From Flammula alnicola (taxonomy: Eukaryota > Basidiomycota > Agaricomycetes > Agaricales > Strophariaceae): DNA of 64,000 nucleotides. Positions 46,166 through 56,796 of the stretch are shown here, piece by piece (positions within the stretch are counted from its first letter, which is position 1; every line of letters begins with the position of its first letter). The translations under genes and the position numbers were made by a program. A model generated the notes under the pieces. It did not search any database. It saw only the letters and a program-made list of their open reading frames with translations, and was not told the DNA's origin. The stretch covers positions 1 to 64,000 of the forward strand of contig JADNRV010000077.1 in NCBI GenBank assembly GCA_015499995.1. Direction: 5' to 3'.

Positions 46166-47365
46166 AGCCGCCCATGCACGTAGTCCATAGGTCACCCCCT
46201 TAGGCTGGTGTGCTCGCGTTCGCATGCCAAGTGCCATTGCCCCCAGCCCTGCCGTCGTTTTCTGGACAGCGCCGCCACCCACAGAATACGCGGCAACAAC
46301 GCCGCGGCCCTACCTCCTCCCTCCTCCTTCTCTCCCTCCCTTCTCTGTCACATCATCGCATCCCCAGGCGTCTCCACGTTCACAGCCCACGTTACACGTA
46401 GGTAGTGATGCATGGAGATGATCTTGGAGGCTGTAGGTCCGATGTTGGGGGAGCGAGTTCAGCGGTACGACACCGTGGAGTCAAAGGGAAGGGATAACAG
46501 GTGAAGGGGAGGTTCGGGACTACCGAGCATGGGCACAAACGACCGAAGGCAGGCGACAACGTCGCCTCACGACGTTCGAAGCTTTGCTTCGGACCTAGGC
46601 CAGCAAGGTCAATGACAAGCCGATAACGACGCCGCGGGAGTGAACGACGAGGGAGAGGGGTGGGAGACGAGGGCGAGGGGACAACGCACCGCTGCCATGG
46701 GCTGGGGTTGTACGCCGCGCCCCTATTGCTCAGATTGCGCCGGATATGCGCGTTGCCGCCCACCGTTATGATCACAGTTATTCGAGTTCTCGTTATCTAG
46801 TAGTAGTATTATTGATGTAATATCCTTAGTGAAACATGATATATTTGTTTTTATCAAAGATTTTTGAATGATTTATCTGAGCAGCAAGTCAGTGGAAACA
46901 TTACTTCCGAATGCGGAAGGCATCCCAATACGGTAGGGCCCATCAAGTGTTTCCATTCTGGGCGGCGTCATCCAGATGAATAAAGCTCCATCCATCCCTT
47001 CCTCCTTGAAATTTAGGATGAAAATTATACCATTAGAATAGTGCTGATCTGTCGATCACGAATATATGTCTCATTTAATAAAATTATAACAGGAAAGGTG
47101 TGGATGCCCAAAAATAAGCGCAGTATTCCATGCCGTGATGCCATCATTTGCTCTAAACATATCCAGACCTGGTGCGGTTATTTTTGGAACGTCATCCAAA
47201 CCCATCCGCACCAATCCATCCACTCCGCTGCCCTGTGAGGCACGCAAAGGGGGGTATTGGGTAGCAACATATTATGGGACCCCATTGGATTTTTTCCCAT
47301 GCCCGAAACCACCCCCGACGACGAGCAGGAGCCCAAATACAAGAAAGTATCTAATCTATAGATAA
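46165..47365. other. Element II right outer arm, no gene
   Basis: Reverse copy of 2359-3540. Open frames are pyrimidine-rich and lack motifs. Confidence 0.55.
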
Positions 47366-48095
47366 CAGAGACAGGCGCCGGCACAAGCATCTGGATCTAA
47401 AAATATCATGATAGGCGCTTTCTGGCAATCTAATCTATAGATAAGGAACCGACACAAGCACAAGCGCTAGCATCTAAAAATATCTCACAGGGCGCTTTTC
47501 GTCTAATTTTAGAATGTCATCCAAAGTCATCCTCGTCAATCCACCCATCCCCGCCCCCCATGAGGCGCGCAAAGGGAGGCAATGGGTAGCAATATATTAT
47601 TAGACCCCATTGGATTTTTTCCCGTGCTCCAAACCGCCCCCGACGATGAGCAAGAGCCCAAATACAACCCCGAGCATCATTTCCCACATTGTTGATGGTT
47701 GTTTGACAGCAGCCCCGCCCCAAATAGGAACGTCATCCAAAGCCATTCTCGTCAATCCATCCATCCCCGCCCTCCCCGAGGCGCGCAAAGAGTGGGGGCA
47801 GGTCAGAATATATTAATAGATCCTATTAGATTTTTTTCCGCGCCCAAAAGCGCCCCCGACAATGAGCGGCACCCAAAACACAGTGCCGGACATCATTTCT
47901 GGCATTGTTGACACCTGTTTACTATCACCCGCCCCAACAACAAGCACCAAAGCCATCCCTGGCACCCCGGCAGCCTGTAGGTATTATGTTGCATAGTGTT
48001 GGGCAACTGCCCAAGGGGGTTGTTAGCCTTGTAGATGTACACTCCTTATTGGCAGGCAGCCCAGGTATCATATATAATTCTAGCTTACATGGCTG

Positions 48096-48548
48096 AGCCC
48101 CCTTGGTTCGCAGCTCAGGGTTTACGGTGACAACAAGGGTGTCGTCGAGGGGTGGTGGAATGGAAGGAGCCGTAATTCTGCGGTCAACGGGGTCTTCAAG
48201 CGCGTCCATGATCTCGTTGAACAACGTGGGTTTTCATCATGCATCTTCTCCTCATATGTCCGCAGTGCAGCCAACCCAGCCGACGAACCCTCGCGTGGAA
48301 TCTATCCCGCTTTCTCCAAACTTTTGCCACCTGTCCCTATCCCCTGCGACATCTCCGAGTTTATCATCGACTGCACAGAACCGCTCACACCAGAGGAGAT
48401 TAGGGCCCGCAGCATTGGTCGACATGGATCTGTCCACGCGAAAGCGAGAGCCACACCCGATGAGCGCAAGGCCAGGGTCGACTTCAACAACTCCCATTTC
48501 GAGGAGTTCTTTGTCTTGCGCCCAACTTACAGCAGCAGCATCGACATT
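48096..48548 (+). pseudogene. DIRS-1 RNase H end, last fragment
   Basis: Encodes QLRVYGDNKGVVEGWW (catalytic Asp in YGDNKG) through NPADEPSRG and on to SSIDI. DIRS-2 terminal repeat B2 begins at the next base. In DIRS-2 the frame ends here too with a stop one codon later. Confidence 0.83.
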
Positions 48549-48626
48549 GAAAACCGACGGTCGACAAATTCGAAATGTTTGTCCGTGCCTGGGTGAATGA
48601 AAGTTCGAAATGAGTTCTTACATCCA
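48549..48626 (-). repeat. DIRS-2 B2 repeat
   Basis: 78 bp, identical by eye to 48996-49073, same orientation. Confidence 0.9.
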
Positions 48627-48689
48627 GGTCACAGAGCACGTCAAACACGTCGAATTAAAACAAAAGAAAACAGGGCCGAGGTGGGCGGG

Positions 48690-48853
48690 TGAAAATTGAA
48701 TGAAGTTCTGAGAGAAACTTGCTGAATACGATAGAACTTCGATAGCTCAGTGCATGGTGAGAGGCAGAAAAATTCTGCCGATCACTCAAGCACTCTCGTC
48801 ACATAGACCTCACTCTATGTCACACTCGTAACCTCGCATTTCATAGATCACAA
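48690..48853 (-). repeat. DIRS-2 A2 repeat
   Basis: 164 bp matching A1 at 54031-54194; the same unit opens DIRS-1 at about 55-220 in the other direction. Confidence 0.88.
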
Positions 48854-48995
48854 TCTATGTGCTCGTTCTAACGTGATTCAGCCGGTAAATAACTGTATGT
48901 AACGTTCTCGCATGGCTAACAATCTACATCAGTTGAAGTGATCTCTGAGATGATCATATGATAACCACATCAAGAGTTTTGGGTGAAGACCGATG

Positions 48996-49073
48996 GAAAA
49001 CCGACGGTCGACAAATTCGAAATGTTTGTCCGTGCCTGGGTGAATGAAAGTTCGAAATGAGTTCTTACATCCA
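48996..49073 (-). repeat. DIRS-2 B1 repeat
   Basis: 78-bp direct copy of B2; lies just downstream of the recombinase stop codon. Confidence 0.9.
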
Positions 49074-49156
49074 CGATATTAGGAGCTCGCGATGCAGAGA
49101 ACGAAGTCGAACACCCAAAAAATCAGGAGCGAGGCAAGACTCACAAAATATGTGCA

Positions 49157-50546
49157 TTACTGACGGACTCGCGGCATTGCAATCCGAGTGAAGGGCACGA
49201 GGATAGGTGTGTCTTGAATGTATGGGGCGAGGATGTTGGCATGCCGGCGTAAGTAGACAGAGAAAGCATCACTGGACCACCGTCCTATGTGTTGCACCAC
49301 ATCGAAAGGGATTCCGCGAAGTAAAAACTCCAAGACGCTGCCTATGCGCAGGCTGTGACCTTGGAAAGGCTTTAGGCCTGCCGCGTCTGCAGCGGAACTG
49401 ATCCGCCGAACGAATATGGACCGGGAAAGAGGACGACGCTGTTTCGACGAGGGGTCTGTGTAAGAAAACAAGTGCTCTTTCGGAAGCGGCCCATTCACAG
49501 AGAAGTGATTTTGAAGCGCAGACTCAGGATCACTGAGACCATCCTTCCGAGCCCAGAAAGTGTCTTCGCCAGCACGGCTCGCTTTGGTGGTTGGTAAATG
49601 AAAAGCTGTTGTCTCGAGACCCAGCCTGTTGTCACGGCTCCGACGCACATCTGAACGTTTGACATGTAATCGCGGATCGAAGGCCTTAAGGTTCGGAACA
49701 GTGAATTCTCCAACACGGGATGCCGACCAGAAAGTTGTCGTTAAGCAAGCATAAACCGCTGCATCCAGCGGAGACGAGAGGTCCAGCTGCTCTCTAATCT
49801 TGATGATGTCTGCAGGTGTGAAAGGCTCACGCGCAGCCCGCTTGGAGGACTCTGGTTCCAAATGTTCCACCGCTGCAAGTGCAGCCATCATCCGGTTTTC
49901 AAACATGACCCACGGGAGCCCATGAAGAATGTGCCAAGCACGTATTCCATAGAAGTAGTTCTTCAATGTTGAACCAGAATAAACACCTACATCGACACAA
50001 GAGAGTGAATAAAAACTGAAGAACAAGAGGCAAACAAAAACCCGCAAGAAGCGATTGAAGCTTACCCGCATAACGAGACAAAAAGTCCAAGAGTAAACCC
50101 TCACTGGCTGGACCGCGGTGTGCCTCCATGACACGCGGAACCTTGCTGTCGCAATGAGAATGCCAAAGCAATAAGCCAGCACCATAGGTGACCCGCGTTC
50201 CTGGAGCCCATGAATTGCTGAGAACGTCCAGTACCCGAGACAGCTCCGCGTCGGACAGCTCATGAGTTGAAGGGCATGCGTTGGGTGAAGGAACAGGGTG
50301 CCAGAGACGCAGCCTATCCCCCGCCGCACAGTGCGGGCGCAACACTGAAGCAGCTAAGGCAATACCCCTCCTATAATGCCGAGGAGGCCTGACACTGCTA
50401 AAAGGTGACACAACTTGAGGGGGCACCACGTTGCTAAGATTTCGTGAACTGGGTCTAAATGTCGACGCTGCTGCTGTAAGTTGGGCGCAAGACAAAGAAC
50501 TCCTCGAAATGGGAGTTGTTGAAGTCGACCCTGGCCTTGCGCTCAT
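49157..50546 (-). CDS. DIRS-2 tyrosine recombinase, 436 aa, two exons
   Basis: Exons 50546-50066 and 49986-49157, joined across a 79-nt intron (GTAAGC...GTAG). It would integrate the circular DNA copy of the element. Catalytic residues seen: R in SASRVGEF, HxxR in GHSLRIG, the H/W position in HIGRWSSDAF and the nucleophile Tyr in SVYLRRH. The start is inferred: the ATG at 50546 (MSARPGSTST) overlaps the RT gene end by 92 nt and is the nearest in-frame Met upstream of the conserved N-terminal region (LLLWHSHCD). Length suits fungal YR elements. Confidence 0.83.
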
Positions 50547-52527
50547 CGGGTGTGGCTCTCGCTTTCGTGTGGACAGATCCATGTCGACCAATGCTGCGGG
50601 CCCTAATCTCCTCTGGTGTGAGCGGTTCTGTGCAGTCGATGATAAACTCGGAGATGTCGCAGGGAATAGGGACAGGTGGCAAAAGTTTGGAGAAAGCGGG
50701 ATAGATTCCACGTGAGGGTTCGTCGGCTGGGTTGGCTGCACTGCGGACATATGAGGAGAAGATGCATGATGAAAACCCACGTTGTTCAACGAGATCATGG
50801 ACGCGCTTGAAGACCCCGTTGACCGCAGAATTACGGCTCCTTCCATTCCACCACCCCTCGACGACACCCTTGTTGTCACCGTAAACCCTGAGCTGCGAAC
50901 CAAGGGGGCTAAGGCTGGTGATGACATCGACAAGTAACTCGAACCCAATGGCCTCTGCCCAGCCAATATCCCTGACTCCATCTCGTGTCTGCCACCCAGG
51001 GAGCAGACGCCACGCGCGCCATCTATCGCCAACGATGACTGCGATACCAATGCCGGAGCTTGCATCAGAGAAGGCGCCAACATCGACAACCTCTGTAGGC
51101 GGGCGAATTCGTCGTGTGAGAGACTCATGCTCGAGGACGTCCCTGAACCATCTGAGATCCTCGCGGACACCCTTGGGAGCATGCCGTGGTTTGAAAGGAC
51201 TTGAACCTGCAAAAATCTTGAACATGGCCTCCAGTCCGGTGAGGCGAGCACGTCCTGCCGGAATGACAGAGCAGGCATGAAGGAGCTTCCCATAAAGCTT
51301 CTGGACGTCCTCAAGTGTGTGCGTCGCCCGAGAGTTCCACGCATCGACCTCTGCGAGATATTTGTCCTTCTTCTTGTCAAGAAGGGATACCGTCCGTTCC
51401 TTGATATCCCACCTGAAACCAATATACGTAGCTGCCTCGGCAAATGGAGAATCCTTGGAGAGCTCCCATGGAATCCCAAGAGCGGAAGAAACATGATCGA
51501 TGTCATCCATGCAGTAGGTGTACTCAGCGTCGTGAAGAGGCCGTGGAGATGCACCGGAAAGGTCAATAATTGGACTTGAACAGTCCTCAACAAGCTCAAG
51601 GATGGCGCCCGTTGGCAAAACCTGACCACCAAACCACAGCCGCCCACCAATGTGATGTACTCCGCCAGCAGAGACAACCAGCTCATTTTGCTTTCGTCTA
51701 TACTCGTTGTAGGCCTCACGATAAATACGCAGAATACGGATGAATATGTGATCATCCACCCATTTTTCGACAGGACCCATCCCATGCCAACGTAGGATGT
51801 CAACGGCGGCATCCCCCACGTGGCCATATAAACCACCAGATGGTGCTGCACCAAACGCTGCCCGCGGATCGATGCAGAATTCATCCTCGGCGATACGCAC
51901 AACGGTAGCCGCCCATTGGGAGTGATGGAGGGGAATAGTCCGATAAGCCTCGGCAACGTCACGAACAGCCGCTTGAGAATCCGGCAGTAGGGTAGCAATG
52001 AGCTGGTAGGTGGCCGTGAAAGAGCCCCAAGTACAAGGGAAAAGGTCAGTGTTGATGAAAAAGTTGACAGATGGATTGGGAAAGGACATGGAAGGGGAAA
52101 GTGGATAGGAGAAATTCTGGATAAGGCGGAATTTGTCTGGCCTGCCAGCTTTTGGAATGAGAGATAGTGGAGAGGACTGAAATGGACCGAGAAGGTCCTC
52201 GACTTGACGACGAGACAAAGGGCCAATATAGCGGCCTTTCTCGATCTCGTTGTTAACAATAGCACCAAACTTGTCGCGAAACTCCTCAATCGAAGGCCGA
52301 TTCGGAGGACATTGTGTGCGTTGAATCTTCGGGAAATTTCCCACAAAACCCGTCCGAAACCCATCCACCAGGGATGGATACCTCGAAGCAAGACCACTGG
52401 CAGCCAGCTGCCGCTCCCACTCCTCTGGCCGATAGGGAGAATCAGTTGACAGCTTTCTGCGTTCGATGGCACGTCTGAGCTCCGTGAACGTTGGAGCTGC
52501 ACCCCGAGCAGATGTGTCGGTCGTCAT
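50455..52527 (-). CDS. DIRS-2 reverse transcriptase-RNase H, 690 aa
   Basis: Single open frame from ATG at 52527; it overlaps the last 86 nt of the Gag-like gene in another frame. RT: FRLIQNFSYPL, DVAEAYRTIPLHHSQW, the VDD box (KWVDDHIFIRI). RNase H: DASSGIGIAV, WAEAIGFELL, VYGDNKGVVEG, NPADEPSRG give the D-E-D-D set. The frame is open upstream to 52797, but those codons overlap Gag and are unlikely to be used. It is intact, unlike the DIRS-1 copy. Confidence 0.87.
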   Translation of the reverse strand: MTTDTSARGAAPTFTELRRAIERRKLSTDSPYRPEEWERQLAASGLASRYPSLVDGFRTGFVGNFPKIQRTQCPPNRPSIEEFRDKFGAIVNNEIEKGRYIGPLSRRQVEDLLGPFQSSPLSLIPKAGRPDKFRLIQNFSYPLSPSMSFPNPSVNFFINTDLFPCTWGSFTATYQLIATLLPDSQAAVRDVAEAYRTIPLHHSQWAATVVRIAEDEFCIDPRAAFGAAPSGGLYGHVGDAAVDILRWHGMGPVEKWVDDHIFIRILRIYREAYNEYRRKQNELVVSAGGVHHIGGRLWFGGQVLPTGAILELVEDCSSPIIDLSGASPRPLHDAEYTYCMDDIDHVSSALGIPWELSKDSPFAEAATYIGFRWDIKERTVSLLDKKKDKYLAEVDAWNSRATHTLEDVQKLYGKLLHACSVIPAGRARLTGLEAMFKIFAGSSPFKPRHAPKGVREDLRWFRDVLEHESLTRRIRPPTEVVDVGAFSDASSGIGIAVIVGDRWRAWRLLPGWQTRDGVRDIGWAEAIGFELLVDVITSLSPLGSQLRVYGDNKGVVEGWWNGRSRNSAVNGVFKRVHDLVEQRGFSSCIFSSYVRSAANPADEPSRGIYPAFSKLLPPVPIPCDISEFIIDCTEPLTPEEIRARSIGRHGSVHTKARATPDERKARVDFNNSHFEEFFVLRPTYSSSVDI

Positions 52528-53999
52528 GGGATTTCGACAGGCAGCTCTTTGTCCTCTGCCAGTCGATGCAGAGCGAGCGGTGATCTGCTCGGGTCTGTAA
52601 ATCCCTCCCGACGTGCACGCTGAAGGTTGGGCCCGAGTTGTCCCATAACGATGGAGCGTCGCATTCCTGGATTCTGTGTCGGTGACGGCCGAGGCATACG
52701 GCGCAAGCAGCGAAGCCCGTACTGCCTGCGCCCCGAAAAAAATCCAACTCGAGCCTCTTGCGCGTGGGCGAAGGGGAACGACGCCTGGTACGACCACGAG
52801 GAGAGGCAGATCGACGTGAACGTCGACCGTGTCTATGAGGTGACGGCGAACGGCGAGACGTACGTCTCCTCGCCAGTTCGATCTCCTCCCGCAACTCGCT
52901 GGTCAGGGTCTTGGCCTGAAAGATTGAACGTGCATGAAGGATGCAGAGGCACCGAGTAGAGGCACATGCAAAAGAGGCAGAGGCAAATGGGAGGCACACG
53001 CGAAGAGGCAGAGGCAGAGGCAAAATGGAGGCGGAGGCGGTTATACAGTGCAAAGAAAGAAAGGAAAGAAAAGTCAGCACAAAAACGAAGCAACATGGAA
53101 CACATACTACGCACCGTGAACTCATGTTCAGCCACCTGTTTCTTGAACAACTCGCTGCGGAGTTTATCCCTAGCTCGCAAAACGAGTTCCTCTGAAATAA
53201 CTGCGAGGCTGTATGACTCGCTCGTATCGACGGTCGCATGCCAGAGTTTCCGTTGTTCCGACTGGTAAAGGAGCAAAGCGCGCTGTTCGACCGGGTCTTC
53301 TGAGTAGCGGAAACGGTGGAGTTGGAGGTTGGACCAAAACTCGCGGAACATCTCCACTCTGTCATCCTGCCACCTCTTCAGCTGCATGTGGTGAAGCATA
53401 CGCGTCGCCGCTTGCATGAATTCATCCCACGTCAAGTTGGCGTCGTCGATGACAGCGCGAGAACTCTTCGTCGCTCCCGCGGGGATAAGGGACATGCCGC
53501 CGCTTGCATCTCTGATGATGTCAAGCTTGTCAGTGTCGAGAGAGGCTGGGTCACTGATTGCGTGCTTGACTCCTTCATTGGTCAAATGCCAAAGCGCGAC
53601 CCAACCCCCCTTCGTCAACTTGGCCTCAACGGTGGGTGATAGAACCACAGGTTGGGAGGTGGGAACGGCCCGATCCTGAACAGGCAAGTACTTCGCCTTA
53701 TTTTGCTTCTTGTCCTCCTTTAGGATGTCGTCTTGTTCCTGGATCTTGGCGGCCACCAGGGCATCTTCGGCCTCTTTTGCGATGCGATCTCTCTCATCAG
53801 CCTCGGCTCTCTCCAGTTCCACGGCCTGAATCCACGCTGCTTTGTCAGCATTGTTCCCGGCGGACCATGCTAGAGCCAATTGTTGGATTGCCATCTCTTC
53901 GGTAACAGTGCCAGACACTAATTTTGCTCGAGCCAAAGAATAGGCATCCAAAGAGTAATCCGGGCAAGTGAGAAGGTGAGGGTTCTGAAAATCAGGCAT
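52442..53999 (-). CDS. DIRS-2 Gag-like protein, 452 aa, two exons
   Basis: Exons 53999-53115 and 52915-52442 around a 199-nt intron (GTGCGT...CAG) that is full of CCTCTG/GAGGCA repeats. Without splicing, translation stops soon after the intron (VTS), so the zinc domain would be lost. Features: coiled-coil-like acidic N-terminal (about residues 45-110), conserved middle, an Arg/Ser-rich SRRSPSPHRHGRRSRR tract, and two Cys/His clusters (CAVCLGRHRHRIQEC; HICSGCSSNVHGAQTC). Presumed nucleocapsid role. Retention of an intron in a retrotransposon is unusual and also seen in DIRS-1. Confidence 0.78.
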
Positions 54000-54030
54000 G
54001 ATGGCGTGAAGAATACAGATTGTTGATAAT

Positions 54031-54194
54031 TGAAAATTGAATGAAGTTCTGAGAGAAACTTGCTGAATACGATAGAACTTCGATAGCTCAGTGCATGGTG
54101 AGAGGCAGAAAAATTCTGCCGATCACTCAAGCACTCTCGTCACATAGACCTCACTCTATGTCACACTCGTAACCTCGCATTTCATAGATCACAA
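54031..54194 (-). repeat. DIRS-2 A1 repeat and 5' end
   Basis: 164-bp copy of A2. Similarity to A2 stops at 54194, where unrelated host sequence begins. Confidence 0.87.
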
Positions 54195-54550
54195 GCTATT
54201 CATCAACAACTCTTTAAAAGAAAGCAGTGCCCGTCTGCATGGCTGCGCAGGTTTAGTTAATTTTGGAGCTCCGCTCAAATCTGCCTCGAGGCGGCCCTGG
54301 CATTGCCGCAACAGGCTTGCGGGACGCCTTACACTCAAGATTTACATCTGAGTTGTATTAATCGACCATCTGGAACTCTAGTCTCGAGATGCAGCCTTGA
54401 ATCGCATCTCCTGATTGGACTTCGGTATCCGAGTTAGCTTTATGAAAAGTCGTCCAATGTCCGCTCGTACCACGGGCGGATATATATACTCGATCCATGG
54501 ACAAAGCTCTTCTCTATAATCAACCAAACGCTCCCTCACTCGCTAGCATT
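54195..54550 (+). promoter_or_regulatory. Host sequence and P450 promoter
   Basis: No gene. A TATA-like run TATATATAC at 54481-54489 lies 16 bp before one in-frame ATG (54497) and 62-70 bp before the next (54551). Spacing favours the second as the real start. Confidence 0.5.
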
Positions 54551-56796
54551 ATGCTGGCGCTTCAGGTTGATCTGTTTGCTTCTCTGGCAGCTTGTCTCCT
54601 TATTCTCCTCCTCTCCTTCAAATGCGTCAAGTCACGATCATCCTCTCGTTTGCCTCTTCCTCCTGGACCAAAAGGACTACCGCTGATTGGAAACCTCAAT
54701 GGCTTGCCCGCCAGCTTTGAGTGGTATACGTATCATAAATGGTCCAAGGAGCTCGGTATGCATGCGCTTTCGTCCTCCAGCACAAGACCATAAAGTAATG
54801 AGAATATCACAGGCACCGACATTATGCACCTTGACGTTGCAGGCACTAGCTTTATCGTTTTGGACACATCAGAAGTGGCCATTGATCTTCTTGAGAAACG
54901 ATCATCCATTTACTCTGGAAGGTACGAATCTATTCTATCTGTATAGAGTTTCCAACTCATACTCGATTGCGCATAGAGCACGGATGCCTATGATCAACGA
55001 ACTAATGGGGTGGAGCTTCCATTTCGGATTCATGCAATATGGTACGGTATTCGTCCTATATAACTAAACTTAATCGGTTATACTAATTCACGCTATCGCT
55101 GCAGGTGACCGATGGTAAGGATATCCGTAGAAGGCTCGTTTTCCAGATCACAGATTTTTTTTTCTAAGGCGACGAAGTCGCCGTCTGATGCATCAGAACT
55201 TCCATCCTGTTGCTGCACTTCAATTCCGACCACACTCGCTGAAAGCGACGCGTAACCTACTCAACAGATTCCTTGATATCCCGGACGACGTTATAGGGAA
55301 CCTCAGGCAGTACGCTTACATTATTATATTAATTTATTGCTTAGATGCTGATTTCAAATGTCAAGCATGGCTGGCGAGACCATCATATCGGCCGCATATG
55401 GCGTGGACGTTCAGGCCGAAGATGACCCTTACATCAAGACAGCCGAGGCAGGCACTCATCCGTTATTCGCGGCTGCAGTTCCTGGGGCTTTTCTAGTCGA
55501 TGTGCTTCCATTCCTAAAATATGTCCCAGAATGGGTGCCTGGTGCTGGATTTCAGAAGAAGGGGAAGGAATGGAAGGAGTTGGCGAAGGCGATGGTTGAA
55601 GTGCCGTTTGCGGCTACGAAGAGAAATATGGTGCGTTGTCAATTCATATGAATCATGTTCAGCGCGGTAAAATATTCAATAGGCTGCAGGGATTTCACCT
55701 CCTTGTTTCTCGTCTCTTAGTCTTGAAAAAATGTATGATGGGATTCGGGACGAAGCATATACAGAAGACATAATTCAGGGCGTGGCTGGGACTATGTACA
55801 CCGGTCAGTAGTTATCTTTGTACAAGTATGTCCATCTCGGGGTAATACTCATTTCAACGTACCCTACCAGCTGGATCCGACTCGGTACGTTGTTACCTAG
55901 AATTACGAAAAATCTAGTTGTACTGACGCAAACACAGACTGTTTCGGCTATCGCTTCGTGCATTCTTGGTCTGCTTGAATACCCCCACGTCTTGAAGAAG
56001 GCTCAGGAAGAATTGGACCGGGTCCTGAAGCCCGGGCATCTCCCGGATTTCGATGATGAGCCTGCTTTGCCTTATATAACGGCCATCGTTAAAGAGACTC
56101 TTCGATGGAGAGATGTCCTTCCCGTCGGTGCGTAGGCGACAATTGAGAAGCACATTCTATAACTGACCATTTCTCGTCAGCTGTCCCTCATTTCCTTCAT
56201 GTTGATGATGAATACCGGGGCTACCGCCTTCCAGCGGGTTCTATTATCATACCAAATGCATGGTACGAACACCTTTCCTACTATTCGTTGTGCTGCATAC
56301 GGACTGAAGACATAATTAATAGGGCCATGCTCCATGACGAAGAAATCTACCCTGATCCATTCACCTTCAACCCGGATCGTTTCATGAAGGACGGCAAGAT
56401 CGATAGTTCTGTTCGTGATCCCGCCCACGCTTGCTGGGGTTTTGGAAGACGGTCTTTATTCCCAATCTAACCCATCGTTCATGTCACTGAGTCCTTTGTA
56501 GCATTTGTCCAGGGCGCTACATGGCATTTTCCGCCATCTGGATCGCGGTGGCGTCGATGCTCTCAGTTTTCGACATTAAGAAAGCCGTGGACGAGAATGG
56601 GAAAGTCATTGAACCTAGTCACGAATATAAGTCCGCTATCGTGTGGTAAGATATACTCTAATCTCGTTTATGCTGGCCAGTAGTTAACGTCTTTTTCCCA
56701 ACAAGCATACCTAAACCCTTCAAGTGTGCCATAACTCCTCGTTCCAAGGATGCAGAATTGCTTATCCGAGCGGGCATAAACCACGATTTCTTCTGA
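54551..56796 (+). CDS. Cytochrome P450 monooxygenase, 520 aa, 13 exons
   Basis: Class II microsomal P450 of the kind common in Agaricomycetes; substrate unknown. Exons: 54551-54755, 54813-54921, 54977-55041, 55105-55114, 55169-55306, 55366-55630, 55683-55803, 55871-55884, 55938-56127, 56181-56262, 56323-56451, 56502-56645, 56706-56796; all phases agree. Motifs: membrane anchor (LFASLAACLLILLLSF), proline hinge (LPLPPGPKGLPLIGN), WRRSRRLMHQNF C-helix, oxygen-binding I-helix AGSDST, ExxR (KETLRW), NPDRF, and the haem loop FGRRICPGRYMA with its Cys ligand. Exons 4 and 8 are only 10 and 14 nt. The intron at 55307 uses a GC donor and the one at 56452 a weak GTCTTT donor. Starting at 54497 would add 18 residues. 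Confidence 0.88.

Larger units (their letters stand above)
42315..48095 (-). mobile_element. Element II: intact-length twin of Element I, inverted
   Basis: 5.78 kb, flanked by the 7-bp duplication AGCCCCC (42308-42314 and 48096-48102). The CACCTG end is on the left and the CAGCCATG end on the right. It matches Element I in reverse complement throughout (42315-45933 to 19396-23021; 45933-48095 to 1628-3764) with only scattered substitutions, and lacks the Ty3 insertion. It therefore shows the unoccupied Ty3 site (GTACGGTAC at 45935). No transposase found. Confidence 0.87.
1..48548 (+). mobile_element. DIRS-1: DIRS/Ngaro-like retrotransposon in five pieces
   Basis: This is a near-identical partner of DIRS-2 in the opposite orientation. 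It is present as 1-1627, 23022-24048, 35248-35886, 42245-42314 and 48096-48548. Joining the pieces after removing one copy of each target duplication restores the same reading order as DIRS-2 (terminal repeat, Gag-like gene, RT-RNase H). Its tyrosine recombinase and 3' repeats are absent: RT homology stops at 48548, where DIRS-2 begins. It runs off the left window edge; bases 1-55 match sequence lying just upstream of the A2 repeat of DIRS-2 (RC of about 48853-48907). It is the host of all the other insertions, so it is the oldest layer. Confidence 0.88.
48549..54194 (-). mobile_element. DIRS-2: complete DIRS/Ngaro-like tyrosine-recombinase retrotransposon
   Basis: 5.65 kb with split direct repeats in the order A1 - genes - B1 - A2 - B2 (minus strand): A1 54194-54031, B1 49073-48996, A2 48853-48690, B2 48626-48549. 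This arrangement is typical of PAT/Ngaro-type YR elements. Three intact genes are present: Gag-like, RT-RNase H and tyrosine recombinase. No duplication was found at its borders, as expected for recombinase-mediated insertion. The match of DIRS-1 bases 1-55 to sequence upstream of A2 suggests the full A repeat is longer and that A1 here is 5'-truncated. Confidence 0.87.

Noticed and set aside
49899..52502. 867-codon frame over DIRS-2
   Set aside because: Most of it is an out-of-frame shadow of the RT gene; only its last about 160 codons are real, as exon 1 of the recombinase.
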